Counted from the first letter of the stretch, positions 34,951-46,390 are shown. The stretch is DNA of 64,000 nucleotides from Ligula intestinalis (GCA_036362985.1 JAYGXS010000002.1:94145290-94209289), one strand, 5' to 3'. Numbers and translations are program-made. Notes: a model not told the origin generated them from the letters alone.

Positions 34951-34995
34951 ATGCAGTTGTCGGGGCCTGCAGGTATAGCCGGAGTCTGCACTTGA

Positions 34996-35822
34996 TTACA
35001 AACAAGGCGGAGCGGCGACAGAGGTTGGAACGGCGCTTGGCGTTGGAATTGGTGGGGCGGACTTGTTTGCGCAAGGTGAGGATCGGCAGAACCCTTCACG
35101 GTGCCCCACCTGGTTACACTTCTGGCAGCGATGTTGCCGAAATGTGCAGTCCCGAAGGAAATGCCATGCGCCACAGTGCCGACAAGGAGAGGGCGGGCAT
35201 TTCGTCTTAGGGGCTGGCTTGGGCCGCGAAACCGAAGGTGGCATAGCTGTTGCGACCGCATTCACGGAGCCAGCAGTAGAAGCGCCTTGGACCATGGCTG
35301 AATCGTGATTGAGGTTGATAAGTGTTTGACACTCGGCAACCAGTTTATGGAGGGTCACTGAGCTGCTCTGTTGCACGCGGGACAGAAGACGCGTCTGGAT
35401 TTCGGCATCCTTGGGGGACTGTAGGCCACAGATGAAGATAGGGCATTTTAACTGGTCTTCGGTTAGAGAGCCGAGTTTAAAACGCCCACACTCGCGATTC
35501 ACAATACCGGCATACGTGATGAAATCATCAGATTCCTGTTTGCACAGCTGGAAACACTGAAATCGGGTGTTGAACAGTGAAGCCTGCTGACCAAAAACCT
35601 GCGACAACGTCTTCAGCGTGTCCGCGAAGGAAATGTCTCTTGGATTCTGGGGCAAAATGAAGTTCGTGTAGCGTTCGTGCTCGGCAGGACCCAGTTTGCG
35701 AACGAGGATTCGTACTTGCCCTGCGTCTTCTTGGGCAGCCAGATCGACAGAGAATAATGTTATAATGTTCTTCCTTGGCGATTCAATAGGGCATAATTCG
35801 ACGGTGACACGCGTCAGATGTC
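34996..35822 (-). pseudogene. Gypsy-type gag with CCHC zinc knuckles
   Basis: Open on the - strand from about 35820 to 34996. It gives LVRKLGPAEHERYTNFILPQ, DTLKTLSQVFGQQASLFNTR, SDDFITYAGIVNREC, KCPIFICGLQ and IQTRLLSRVQ, the capsid-region signature of flatworm Gypsy gag. Two zinc knuckles follow: CRHCGAWHFLRDC (CX2CX3HX4C, one residue short) and CQKCNQVGHREGFC (canonical CX2CX4HX4C). The frame ends shortly after, and only about 50-100 bp separate it from the integrase segment, so protease, RT and RNase H have been deleted. Confidence 0.82.
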
Positions 35823-36179
35823 ATGGTTACAACACTATCGACGCTGAACTTGTCGTTATAACAGTAACCGCCAAGGTCTGATAAGGTAAAAGACTATTTG
35901 CATTGTTAAGCCCTCTTGACAATAGAAGAGGAGACTTCAGAAGAGCAGTGGGGACAGTTCGATCGTCGCTCTAGACGATGTCCACCACGAGCTACAACAA
36001 TCTGAAAGCAGACACAGTGACTATAGATGAATTATAGTGAAAGTACAGTCGCCGGATATACACTTGCACATCTGTGTCACGATAAAAGTCGGGAAAATAC
36101 GGCAGGTGACTGGTGCAAAATACACTCCAACACGCGCCACAAAAACATCGCCCAGCTAGGTAGGCTCCCACGTGTGCGG

Positions 36180-36430
36180 GAGCGCCAAAAAGCCACATTA
36201 GGAAGGAGCCATTGCAGCCTGACTCTCAGCCCGCCCGCCAGTCAGCCACTCCACTCCACACAACAAGACACAGACACTGGGCTGACTGCGTGGTCCGAGT
36301 TATCCCGTCAGTTGGCAACCCTCCAAGCCGCGGCTTTTAGCACACCGTGGTAGAAGCTTCAATCGCATCAGGTTGTTTTGAAGTGTGGCAAGAAATACGC
36401 TGAGGCTCGACCTCACTCTCTCCCCCACCG
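36180..36430 (-). repeat. Dispersed repeat G, antisense copy
   Basis: Reverse complement carries the 'gtcaggctgcaatggctcc', 'ggcttggagggttgccaact' and 'gagagtgaggtcgagcctca' blocks of the copy at 53030-53300. Confidence 0.6.
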
Positions 36431-36475
36431 CCAACAACAGACCACCGCCTAGCTGATCTGCCGCCTGAAGTATAA

Positions 36476-37229
36476 TTGAGAAGTGAAGATTGGCAAACAT
36501 ATGTTTTCAGCAAATCATCGTCAGGCCAGAACATTTGCAAGGTAATGAAAACTATACAGATGGACAAGGTTAAATAGTGTAGTCTAATTGCAATTCATCG
36601 TTTACGCGTCGCCCGCATGGCGAGGTCGGCGTGTAGAGGTTTGTGCTTCCGGGGAGGAGGGGTAGGGGGGGGGTAATTGGTTTAGGTTGTGGGGTTGATC
36701 AGAGGGCAGATGCATGGGGGGATAGTTGCTGCTATTTGCGCACAGTGAACGACTGTCACTGGGGCGTGGGGGCAAAGTGCGATCGTCACCTGGCGTCGGG
36801 GTCGGCTACGGAAGTGAAAGGGCTTCTGTCAGTTTCTTCTGGTTTCTTCCGGTGCTGTGTTGTCAGAAGAAACTGACAGAAGCCCTTTCACTTCCGTGGC
36901 CGACTCCGACGCCAAATGACGATCGCACATTGCCCCCACGCCCCAGTGACAGTCGTTCACTGTGCGCAAATAGCAGCAACTATCCCCCCATGCATCTGCC
37001 CTCTGATCAACCCCACAACCTAAACCAATTACCCCCCCCCTACCCCTCCTCCCCGGAAGCACAAACCTCTACACGCCGACCTCGCCATGCGGGCGACGCG
37101 TAAACGATGAATTGTAATTAGACTACACTATTTAACCCTGTCAATCTGTATAGTTTTAATTACCTTGCAAATGTTCTGGCCTGACGATGAGTTGCTGAAA
37201 ACATACGTTTGCCAATCTTCACTTCCCAA
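36476..37229. repeat. Large foldback: ~365-bp inverted arms with 24-bp spacer
   Basis: Left arm 36476-36840 and right arm 36865-37229 are near-perfect reverse complements, seen for example in 'cgtttacgcgtcgcccgcat' (36600) against 'atgcgggcgacgcgtaaacg' (37087), and 'cttctgtcagtttcttct' against 'agaagaaactgacagaag' at the centre. As a consequence the same 70-codon open frame appears on both strands in mirror image. No transposase is encoded. Very little divergence between arms implies recent formation or ongoing conversion. Confidence 0.88.
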
Positions 37230-37272
37230 CTTAAGAATGGGAATATTTGCAGAATGAAGTATAATTGACACT

Positions 37273-38267
37273 TATACAGTATGGCGAGTGCTGCAAGCTG
37301 CAGTCCGCAATTTGGAGAAGACCGGTAAGCAATCGCAAACCGACATTGAGTAGGGTTGCAATACTATTTATCATGCAATCCAATTTCAATTATTTTCAGT
37401 CACGCTAGGATGCCGACTCTGTGATAGGCTTCGTTCTGACCGCTTCGAAAAAGTTGGTTCTGTAAAAAATGGTTACTCAAATTGTATGCATTCTTTTCAT
37501 TGATTTTGACTGCCTTTAAAAATTCAAATTTATTTTATGGAGAGCATGCACGAAAAAATCCTCTCTTGTACTTAATTGATAGGAAATTATGTCTTCTTAA
37601 AATGTTTTAAAGGAAGGATTTCGCTCGTTTTTTGAAAAGTTTCCAAATTGCCGAATAATTTTGAAACCTACAGACTGCTAGAACTGAATTCAAGTTTAAC
37701 TAATTGAATGCTGTGTTCATCCTGTTTAAGGAAAAGTACGTTCTTGCATACGGTTTGAGGAAGTGGCTGCATAACTCTCATAGAATTTCGTAATAGACTT
37801 GGATCATGCTGTATATATTAGGGGCAGCACTAACAAATTGACGCATACGATGTATTACGAATGAACACCGCACAGTCGTAAAAAAACTCAAAATTAGAAT
37901 TTTTAAAACCGAAGGAAATCCTTCATTCAAGAATAAAACTTAAAGAAGGCTTTATTTCCTATAAAATAATTACAGAAGAGGATTTTTTCGTGCATACTGC
38001 CTATAAAATATTTTGAATTTATAAAGGGCATTCAAAAACACGATAAAAATGTATGATATTTAAGGAGCCATTTTTTACAGCATCAACTTTTTCACAGCGG
38101 TCAGAAAGAAGCTCATCAGAGAGTCAGCATCCTAGCGTGACTGAAAATAATTGAAGTTGGCTTGCATGGTAAACAGTATTGCAACCCTACGTAATGTTGT
38201 TTTGCGATTGCTTACCCGTCTTCTTCAAAATGCGGACTGTTGCTTGCAGCACTCGCCATACCGTATG
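37273..38267. repeat. Second large inverted repeat, imperfect arms
   Basis: The left arm (37273 to about 37650) and right arm (about 37880-38267) are reverse complements with moderate divergence: 'tatggcgagtgctgcaagc' at 37280 against 'gcttgcagcactcgccata' at 38242, 'ttcagtcacgctaggatgc' at 37397, and 'gcacgaaaaaatcctct' at 37548 against 'agaggattttttcgtgc'. The centre (about 37650-37880) is AT-rich and non-coding. It lies about 45 bp from the previous foldback. Confidence 0.85.
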
Positions 38268-38419
38268 TATTTATGTTCGCCTATCAACTTCGATGAAGTC
38301 CACCAAGTGCACCAATCAGGTTTGTACAGAATGTGACAGTCTCCAGGGGTAGCTTTAAAGTGATAGAGGACGTAGTTAGCGCCAACCGCACTCTCCATCT
38401 TCGCCCGGAGCCTCAAAGA

Positions 38420-38770
38420 CTAAACGGAGCCCGGCGTAGGCTGCTTTCTCCAACGCAAGCCGAACATCGTCTAACTTAGTCTTCGCTGACAGTAGACTTT
38501 GCGCGGGTACTACTGTACTCTCTACCCTCTCTAACCCTTAGTAGGTGTGAAGAAAGGGCCAAGGAATCCGAGACTGACATGGTTACTACGGTTTCTACTA
38601 ATACTGACTATCAATGCAGCCGAGTGTTAGTAGTACTGGTACTCTTTCTGACGCTAACATTTGTCAGAAGTGACGCTGATTTGAAATCAACGTCCTCTGT
38701 CCTCAGCAAAGAAAGGATAATCCGGGTTTATGTTTTTTTTTCGAGCAAATACATGTTCGAGGCCCTGCGA
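38420..38770 (+). repeat. Dispersed repeat C, copy 2
   Basis: 'ggctgctttctccaacgc', 'gactttgcgcgggtactact' and 'gtgacgctgatttgaaatca' follow the order of the copy at 25400-25950. Confidence 0.55.
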
Positions 38771-38929
38771 ACATCAGGGCTTGCCATATTTTCCGCCCTC
38801 TCCAATCTATCCTCTCAGACTGTGTCCGTTTCAACTAGGAGTGGAACTACGAGGACTAAGATAATGTTGCTATAAGTACTTGCCTATGCTATGTAGATGC
38901 GCGCTCAGAGGCCCGACCAACAGCCATCA

Positions 38930-39275
38930 TTCACGCATCCTCATTCGCTGCTCATCACATCTGCACCGCGTGGACCGCATGGACATCTGCTAAATTATCA
39001 CACGCATCTCCTGCTCACACCTCGGCTGGCACACAGGCGCGTTGCCTGGACCTTTTTGGTCATTTGCGACATGCAGTGTAAGGTCACACCCATCGTTCCT
39101 ACGTGTGATGTTTGCACCAACGCCGCTAGTGACGGGCTAACCATTGTGTGTGCATGCGCTCGGCACTCGAAGATGCTTGTGTCACGTCTGCGCTAAAGTT
39201 CATAAGTAATTGACTGACTAGCCACTGCCGGCTGTTCACTGGCGCCTGGGCGATATTGCGCGATCGATGCCCCCC
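38930..39275 (+). repeat. Dispersed repeat D, copy 1
   Basis: Closely matches 40765-41112: shared blocks include 'cggctggcacacaggcgcgt', 'taaggtcacacccatc', 'cctacgtgtgatgtttgc', 'aaccattgtgtgtgcatg' and 'ctcggcactcga'. Non-coding. Confidence 0.75.
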
Positions 39276-39299
39276 CCCTCCCTAGAGAGTTCCCCCCCG

Positions 39300-39700
39300 T
39301 CAACCACTGGGTCCTTGACGAGAGCTTGATCCAGGACAGAGGGTCAGACCGCAGTGGTTTCTTCCTAACGTGGCCCTCAGATCCTCCTCCCACCCTCCTC
39401 TTGAGTGACGCCTCTTTTGCTGTAGTGGTGGTGGGGGAATATCCGCGTTCTAGGTGGAGATGCAGCATCAACGCAAAGTTTCGACTTTGGGCCGGGGAGG
39501 GAAGGCGTCGTCGACTGCCTAGAGGGCATTATCCAAATAGCTCTCCTTCAAAGTTTGCTTGTCCACTGGCCAAAAACTCACCCCGTGTCGGTAGCTGGAT
39601 CTCCATGGCTCCTTATTTATTCCCCCCGCATCATAGAGAAACTGTCAATTCTATTCCCCCCTGACAATTTCAAATTTGACACCCGCGGCGCTCTACACGC
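39300..39700 (+). repeat. Dispersed repeat E, copy 1 (uninterrupted)
   Basis: Matches 42695-42789 plus 43189-43515. Shared blocks: 'gtccttgacgagagcttga', 'gtgacgcctcttttgctgta', 'actgcctagagggcattat', 'ccccgtgtcggtagctgga' and 'agagaaactgtcaattcta'. It serves as the empty-site reference for the family A insertion at 42790. Confidence 0.75.
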
Positions 39701-39799
39701 TCCACAACAACACCACATTGCTAGGTAGGCTCCCACGTGGGAGCGCCATGAAGGCCACGTTAGGAAGGAGCCGTTAGAAGCTGACTTTCAGTCAGCGAA

Positions 39800-40760
39800 A
39801 ATCCACAGTCCTTCCCAACCAACTGTGGAGTTCTCCAAGGGTCTATATTATCCTCTCATCTCTTCTCCCTCCACAGTGACGACCTACGATCGTCAAACGA
39901 ATGCTTGTTTTTTAAATATGCTGATGATATGGTTATTAGCCATCCTCTCAAAAGTCAGTCACATCTGCAAATACTGAAGGATGGCCTGGACCATGTCTCA
40001 ACATGGTCGTCAGCAAATGGCCTTCTACTTAGCGAGCGAAAGTCAGTCCAGTGTATTTTTCGACACACTGCGACCCTCTCCCAGTCCAGAAGTTATCGAC
40101 ATTCTGCCCACCGAAGTATCCTCTTTCCGACACCTTGGTGTTACACTATCATCCAACCTTACATTTTCTCTTCATATAGAAGGCCTTTTTATCAAAATCC
40201 GTAAACTTTATATTATATCCGCCGCTTGCGTTCATAGCACATACCGCAAGCCCTAATCTGGTGTTTTGAAGATGCCTGTATTCTCCCCCTTATTTTTTAC
40301 CGTTCTCCGGTTATTTTTCCAGCCTTACTTAAAAAGACCTTGTTATTTTGAAACGTAGCCTCCGAATGCTCGCTTCAGCTGCCGGTATTTCCCATGTTTT
40401 TTAGCCAACACTATAATACAGCGCCACTTTAAAACGGTCAAGCCATTTGCTGATCGCATCCAATGTGAGGTCACTCACCGTTCCCACTCTGAACTAATGG
40501 CTGCGAAGTCTTCCCGTCCCATGCATCGAGGATTCGGTCATATGTCTTGCCGCACATCTGCATATCAGCGCTCTGTACTCCCATTCCTAGCACGCTACCT
40601 CACCTGTGAAGAAGTGGATATCGAGAAGTTGAAAGCTAACCCGTCTCCATAGAAGATGTGCATATCGTGTAAAACTTTAATTTTGAGTATTACGTGACCT
40701 TTTACCATGGACCTTATTGACCTTATCCTTTGCTCTACGTGAATGGAACCATTTTTGCTG
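39800..40760 (+). pseudogene. Non-LTR reverse-transcriptase fragment (family RT-C), copy 1
   Basis: Shows the palm-to-thumb region: ECLFFKYADDMVISHPLKSQ (intact YADD at about 39917) and HLQILKDGLDHVSTWSSANG, then KSVQCIF. After a frameshift, EVSSFRHLGVTLSSNLTFSL and EGLFIKIRKLYII follow. The rest, to 40760, decays but follows copy 2 and shares its terminus 'gaatggaaccatttttgctg'. It is 5' truncated. Confidence 0.75.
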
Positions 40761-40764
40761 AACA

Positions 40765-41112
40765 CCCACGCACCCATCATTCACGCGTCCTTATTCGCCG
40801 CTCATCGAATCTGCACGGCGCGGACCACATGGACATCTTCTGCTCACATCCGCACCCCGGCTGGCACACAGGCGCGTTGCCTAGGCCTTTCTGGTCATTT
40901 GCGACGTGCAGAGTAAGGTCACACCCATCAGTCCTACGTGTGATGTTTGCGCCAACGTCGCCAGTGACGGGCGAACCATTGTGTGTGCATGTGCTCGGCA
41001 CTCGACGATGCTTGTGCCACGTCTGGGCTCAAGCTCAGCAGTGACTGACTGACTAGCCACCGCCATCGGCTGTTCACTAGCGTCTGGAAGAGGTTGCGCG
41101 ATCAATCCCCGC
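40765..41112 (+). repeat. Dispersed repeat D, copy 2
   Basis: Begins immediately after the 3' terminus of the preceding RT fragment. See copy 1 at 38930 for shared blocks. Confidence 0.75.
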
Positions 41113-41129
41113 CGGAGCGTTCATAACCC

Positions 41130-42490
41130 GGCAAATCGGTACATTTCCTACAGCTGCTGGTCCAGATGGTGTTTCACAATCTCCCCTTAAAATCTTGCTT
41201 TTTTCAGTTAGTACCTGCCCTGACACATTTTATCAACTTGGAGTCCAAGGTTCTCAATGATTGACGTTCAGTGAGAATCACTCCAATCCCCCAAGAAACC
41301 CCTCCTTCTGGTTCCAAATCCTTTCATCCAATTGCCTGGACTTCTGCCCTACGAGTTGCCTTAGACGCGATCACGCCGCTCTCCTCCAGTCTTTCTGATC
41401 ACCCACAGTTTGAATATGATACCAGGCCTAGACGTTGTTGTTCTTTTAGACCGTTCTGCGCTAATTGATTTAGGTAAGGGCTGCCGTGTGTACAGCTCTC
41501 TCGGCTGTGACTGTCTCTTGGCTTGGGAACTCTTTCACTTACCCCACTCAATGCGGCAAGCAAAAATCCGCCGTCCTTCCCAACAACTGCGAAGTTCTTC
41601 AAGAGCCTGCCTTATCCCCTCATCATTTTTCCTCCACACGGACGACCTACGATTGCCAAACGAATGTTTGTGTGTTAAATATGCTAATGTTATGCTTATT
41701 GGCAATACTCTCAAAAGCCAGATGCACCTCCAGATACTGACAAGTGGCCTAGACCACGTCTCAGCATGGTTGTTGGCAAACAGTCTTCTACTAAATAATC
41801 AGAAGTCAGTTCCTTGCGTTTTCCAATTGCGATTTTCTCCCAGTCCTGAATCCTTAGACATCATACCCTATGAAGTATCCTCTTTCTGGTTCCTCGGTGT
41901 TCCTCTGCCATCTTATCTCTCATTTACCCTTTATGTTGAAAATCTCTTCATTAAAATTCGTACACTTCTATATTATATCCGTCGGTTACGTTCATATCAA
42001 AGCTCTCAAGCCCTTATCTGGCCACTTATAGAGGCCTGCATTTTCTACCTCATTCTCTACTGTTCTCCGGTTATTTTCCGGCCTTGCTTATAAAAAGATC
42101 TGTTGATTTTTAAATTTATCATCTGAATGCTGTCTTCAGCAGCGGATGTTTCTTAAGCCTTTTAGCTGATATTATAATACAGCCACACCTTAAAGCAGTC
42201 AAACGACTTGCTGATCGCATCGTAGTGAGGTCGCTCACCCTCTTCACTCTGAATTAATGACTTTGATGCCTCCCCGTACTATGCACTGAAGATTCCGTCA
42301 TGTGTCTTACCGTACATCGGGATATCAGCACTCTGTATTCTCATTCCTAGCACGCTACCTCACGTGTAAAGAAACAGAAATCCCAAACTTGAAATTAGAC
42401 ATGTGGATTTCGTGTAAACCTCTAGATTTTGACTGATCTATTTTCTTATCCCTTGGGCTCAGGGAATGGAACCATTTTTGCTGAAAACGT
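41130..42490 (+). pseudogene. Non-LTR reverse-transcriptase fragment (family RT-C), copy 2
   Basis: Longer than copy 1. The RT fingers appear as TAAGPDGVSQSPLKIL (about 41150). A 227-codon open frame at 41410-42093 carries CVKYANVMLIGNTLKSQMHL, so YADD is mutated to YANV, then LDHVSAWLLANSLLLNNQKS, EVSSFWFLGVPLPSYLSFTL, IRRLRSYQSSQALI and FYLILYCSPVIFRPCL. It ends with the same 'gaatggaaccatttttgctg' terminus as copy 1. Confidence 0.78.
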
Positions 42491-42694
42491 TGGATATTTA
42501 CCTTCAGAATAAAGTGCAATTTTTCCTCACCCTCATACTCTATGATTCGGGACTTTAAAGGCGGCAAGCTGTCGAGATAACTCAGCCTCCCTTGGAAGGA
42601 GGGTCAAACTGCACGCGGTGGGCGCTAAACAATCAGTCGGCTTGATTCGGCAAAACCACTGGGAGAGTAAGGTTCACCCAGCGCTTTTTTCCAC

Positions 42695-43515
42695 ACGTCC
42701 TTGACGAACGGTTGACTCAGGACAGAGCGTCAGACTGCGGTCCTTTCTTCCTTATGTGGGTGTTAGAGTGGTCCACTCATCCTCAGATCTGTAGTGGCCC
42801 CGAGCAGCTACTTGAAACCCAAGATCAGCCGCTGATGCATGGCGTCTTTGGTCTGTTAGGTATCGCGCCCACGCCAGCCTTCGTGCATCTCAAGGTCGCG
42901 CCACGACCGCTAGTCTAGACATAAGCCGTGTGATTGGCTGCCATTACAAAGCATTCGCCGGCGTTCCGGCGATTCTCGACGCTCTCGTCACTCCGAAATT
43001 GATACCCTCGCAGCCGGACCGCAGTCATCCGAGAGTCAAAACTCTTTCCATCTATTTTCTTATACTTCTGTGCAGAATGCCCTATCCCTAACACTCTGAC
43101 CTTCCAAAGACTTCTCTCTCATCTCCCAAGGAACCTGGGCCTGGAAGATAGCAGTTACCAGGGTTTAACTCACTTTACTCCCTGAGATAGATCCTGCGCC
43201 TCCTTTGTGACGCCTCTTTTACTGTAGTGGCATTGGTGGGAATATCGGCGTTCTAAAAGGACATGCGACATTAACGCAAACTTATGACTGTGGGCGGAAG
43301 GGGGAAGGCATCGTGGACTGCCTAGAGGGCATAATTCAACTGGTGTTCCTTAAAAGCTTGTTAATTCTCTGGCCGAAAACCAACCCCGTGTCGGCAGCTG
43401 GAGCTCCGTGGCCCCTTATCCACCCCTCCCCCCCTGAATCACAGAGAAGCTGTCAACTCTATCTCCCCTGACAGTCTCCAATTCGGCACCTGGGGTGCTT
43501 TCGTAGGAGCCTACC
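42695..43515 (+). repeat. Dispersed repeat E, copy 2, split by an insertion
   Basis: The left part 42695-42789 and right part 43189-43515 together reproduce 39300-39700. The interruption (42790-43188) is a family A element flanked by AGATC on both sides. Confidence 0.75.
42790..43188 (+). mobile_element. Family A LTR-like element with 5-bp target duplication
   Basis: A 399-bp insertion starting TGTAGTGGCCCC and ending TCCCTGAGAT, flanked by AGATC at 42785-42789 and 43189-43193. It contains a CCAAT-box 'gtgattggctgcc' (reverse) and the family's 3' block 'cctggaagatagcagttacc'. No coding sequence. Size, ends, target duplication and the polyadenylation signal in sister copies fit a solo LTR. 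Confidence 0.72.
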
Positions 43516-43529
43516 TCGCTGACTCACGC

Positions 43530-43990
43530 TGGCTTCGTTGCCAAAAGCCGGGCAAGTTCACTCTCTACGCGCGCCGGCTCAACGCCTACGCACTATGTCT
43601 GCCTTTGTTTGCCGCGCACTCGGCAATCATCGCGCGAGACAGGGACTCCCCCACTGGTGTCTGTCCTTGGCGTTCACCAATCACCATCAAGGCCGTCAGA
43701 CAGGCAAAAGTCTTTGGCGACTGACGTTGGAGTTACTCGGCCTTCCGCCTCGGCTCGAGACGGACGCGACACTGCAGTGCTCTCTCACGGTGCTAATGGT
43801 CGAACTAAACGCCAGACCAAGTCAGCCACCTGTCTACTCTGCCTTCCCTTGACTTCCTCTGTACCTTATTTCCTATACTTTCTCTTCCACCCTCTACTCT
43901 CCTGCCCTTCCAAATAAACACTGCGACCTGCAGCTACTCCTACAACTCATTTGTGCTGCATTACAAAACCATCGGACCTGAAAGATTAAC
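43530..43990 (+). other. Pyrimidine-rich segment with AATAAA; LTR-like by context only
   Basis: Contains a CCAAT ('ttcaccaatcaccatc'), a long pyrimidine run and 'ccaaataaacactgcgacc' at 43911, the arrangement seen at the 3' end of LTRs. No partner copy in the window; boundaries unknown. Confidence 0.3.
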
Positions 43991-44421
43991 CGAGGTGTAA
44001 GGTCGTTCATTCAGTTCTTTGAAGTTTTATTGGGTCTTTTTCTGACAAAAAATATTCGGTTCAGTTCACTTTATTGGGGTAGGGGTACATAGACTGGCAT
44101 GCACTTTATAAATTTCTCCTTGACCTCTCAGGTCTCCGGGTGGGCTAGGTGTAACTGACCACGGACGGTTAGCCGAAAGCATCCTTTCTGTATCATTTCT
44201 CGATTTCTGACCATTCTGCTCTATTTTGCTATATGCCAGGACACCGGATCGGATAGGGAAACTCGTTAGCCTGGAGTGACTAACAAAAGTTTAAGCAACC
44301 AATGAATAGTAATTTAGGGGGATTGGTTGCCCTAAACGTTTGTTAAGTCTACCTTTCCTTATATCATTGTATATTTGATGAATTAATCGAAAACGTTCGT
44401 TCGCCTAACTTGACTTCCTGA

Positions 44422-44805
44422 ATGCTTGGATGGGTATCATCGCTGAACTTAAATAAGGTTTTATTCTCAGCTGTCCGCCCTTCCGAATTTGATGGACTTT
44501 CCTTCACGTACATCTACGCCTTCACATGCTCCAGTGGGGCAGGTTATATTGGTCGAACAACCAGGCGGCTATTCAAGCGCATGCGAGAACACCATCACAT
44601 TTGGCTAAACCAAGACGAGGTCAAGTCAATATCTAGCGTGATTTTGCTTCCCTTGGTTGACAGTGGTAGAGATGTTAGTCAAGCCTTTCAAATCATGTAT
44701 AAAATGCCGGTGAAGCTTTCCAAATTCCTGCGTCGGCGGATACTTGCGACGGCAGAGGCAGTCTCGCCAAACGACTTACTAAGGCGACCTTTGAAACATT
44801 TGTAA
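44422..44805 (+). pseudogene. Penelope-like element GIY-YIG endonuclease fragment
   Basis: The 127-codon frame contains FTYIYAFTCSSGAGYIGRTT then RRLFKRMREH, a GIY-YIG signature (YIY...GYIG with the following Arg) as found at the C-terminus of Penelope-like retroelement proteins. EVKSISSVILLPLVDSG, FLRRRILATAEAVSPNDLL and a stop follow. The RT portion that should precede it is missing. A homing endonuclease or UvrC-type protein is unlikely because the flanks match Penelope tails. Confidence 0.75.
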
Positions 44806-44809
44806 CCCA

Positions 44810-45490
44810 GCGCAGGCCTGGCGTCACGGTTTGATGGCCACGGTGCCGTGTTAAGCACCTGCCGCTGAGTGACGGGCTTCCAGGTATGCTGCGCCAGCGA
44901 GACTGTAATCAGAGTTGTAGTGGAGGACCACCCCTAGCAAGGTTATTATGGTCATAGTAAAAGCACGAGGGTGTGGCTTTTCAGGTGACCTTGAAGCCGC
45001 CGGCCATTGAAGCGGCGTGCAAGTCGCATGAAAGGCCTGATTGGCAGACGAGCCGTAACTTCAGTGTACTGAAGGCTACGCATTCAGTCTCCATGACAGG
45101 GGGTGCCGCCCAGATCTTCGCTTCATGGCGAACGAAAGCGTTTATCGCGAAGTTTTTGCAGGACTAAGGACACATTTTATTGCTGCTACTATTAAAGCGC
45201 ACACATTGGAGAGTTTTTGGAAGGTAAAATACGCATTCATTTAAAATCGAATTTTTACAGGGCACAAGGTCCTGCGAAATGGGTAACGGAAATTGAATCA
45301 TCATTAATAAGAAAAAAGTAAAAAACGCCGAATAAAAATGCATCTGATTAGAAGGCTGTTTCGTGGAAGGCAGACATATCGTTGTCATACTCAATTGCTT
45401 GACGAATTTATTTTTTAGGTGAGGATAACTTATATAGCCTTCTAAACAGAACAAAGGAGAGGGAAACATCTACAATATAGGCTTTTACGG
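44810..45490. other. No recognised feature
   Basis: Non-coding spacer between the Penelope fragment and the G-rich repeat tract. Confidence 0.45.
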
Positions 45491-45494
45491 GGAA

Positions 45495-45690
45495 CTGATT
45501 TTATTATATAGTTAGGGTTAATTGAAGGGTTAGTTTTAGTTTTGGCGTTTAGGTAAGTTAGCTTTATGCTTAGTCTTAAGGTAAGGACCAATGTGAACTG
45601 TATAATTAGAATTTAGGATTGCGATTATAAATACGCGTTAAATTTACGTAAGAGGTAGTTTTAGGGTTATAGAACGGGAATGTTCACTCT
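45495..45690 (+). repeat. Degenerate TTAGGG-like interstitial tract
   Basis: 'atagttagggttaattg', 'aagggttagttttagttttgg', 'gcttagtcttaagg', 'tagttttagggttat': loosely spaced telomere-type motifs in an AT-rich background. Confidence 0.5.
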
Positions 45691-45699
45691 TCCCGGAAG

Positions 45700-46390
45700 T
45701 AGAAGAAGAGTGACCTTTACTGCTAAGACAGGCAGTCTGTGTTACAGCATCCTGTCCGGGGAACTATATAATTAATGCCTATCGATTTTCTGAGAAGAAT
45801 CAAGGACCTTCTTTTAAGTATTATGAACTCCGATGCATACTGTGGCTAACAACTTACCACGTACAATGAACGTTGCCCTCCAACTTAAACCCAGCTACAT
45901 GGTTTGCCATGTACATCTTAGAGGACTTGGTCTAACTATTATTGGTGTCCAGAATGGGAAGAATTTCTTGTTTAAGTTTTATCGGGACAAGGTTCCCCTT
46001 TTTGAAATTCATAAACCGGCGGGGTGGGGGGCAGGGGCTGGACTACGGGGTCCAGCATCGCGTGCCGATATGGCTACAGTGAACCCAGAGTGCACTGTGC
46101 CTACCGAGAAGCGAGCAACTTTGCATGCAAAATAAGTTAATTTCTACAAGGTATTCTTTATCGGTCTGGAGAATACCCACAAACCCATTGCAACGCGATT
46201 GCGGAATCGGAAGTTTGACCATCGATTCTGATTATGTCCGCCGTATGCGCCATACCAAAGTGAGCATAGGGGTGGTGAGTTGCGAGGGAATTAGCTTAAA
46301 GTGATTTAACCTCACTCTCTCCTTCTCCTCTCCCAACTGGAGCCAGCGACATGAATGAGTCAGGAGAACTGGAGACGGAAGAGGGCATTG
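45700..46390. other. No recognised feature
   Basis: Open frame of 100 codons at 45833-46135 has no motif; I see no support for it as a gene. Confidence 0.4.

Noticed and set aside
36643..37062. Mirrored 77-codon frames on both strands
   Set aside because: They are the same sequence seen twice because of the inverted repeat; no motif or start context supports translation.
44422..44805. GIY-YIG frame as a homing endonuclease or repair nuclease
   Set aside because: The residues around it match Penelope-like protein tails, and the surroundings are retroelement debris.
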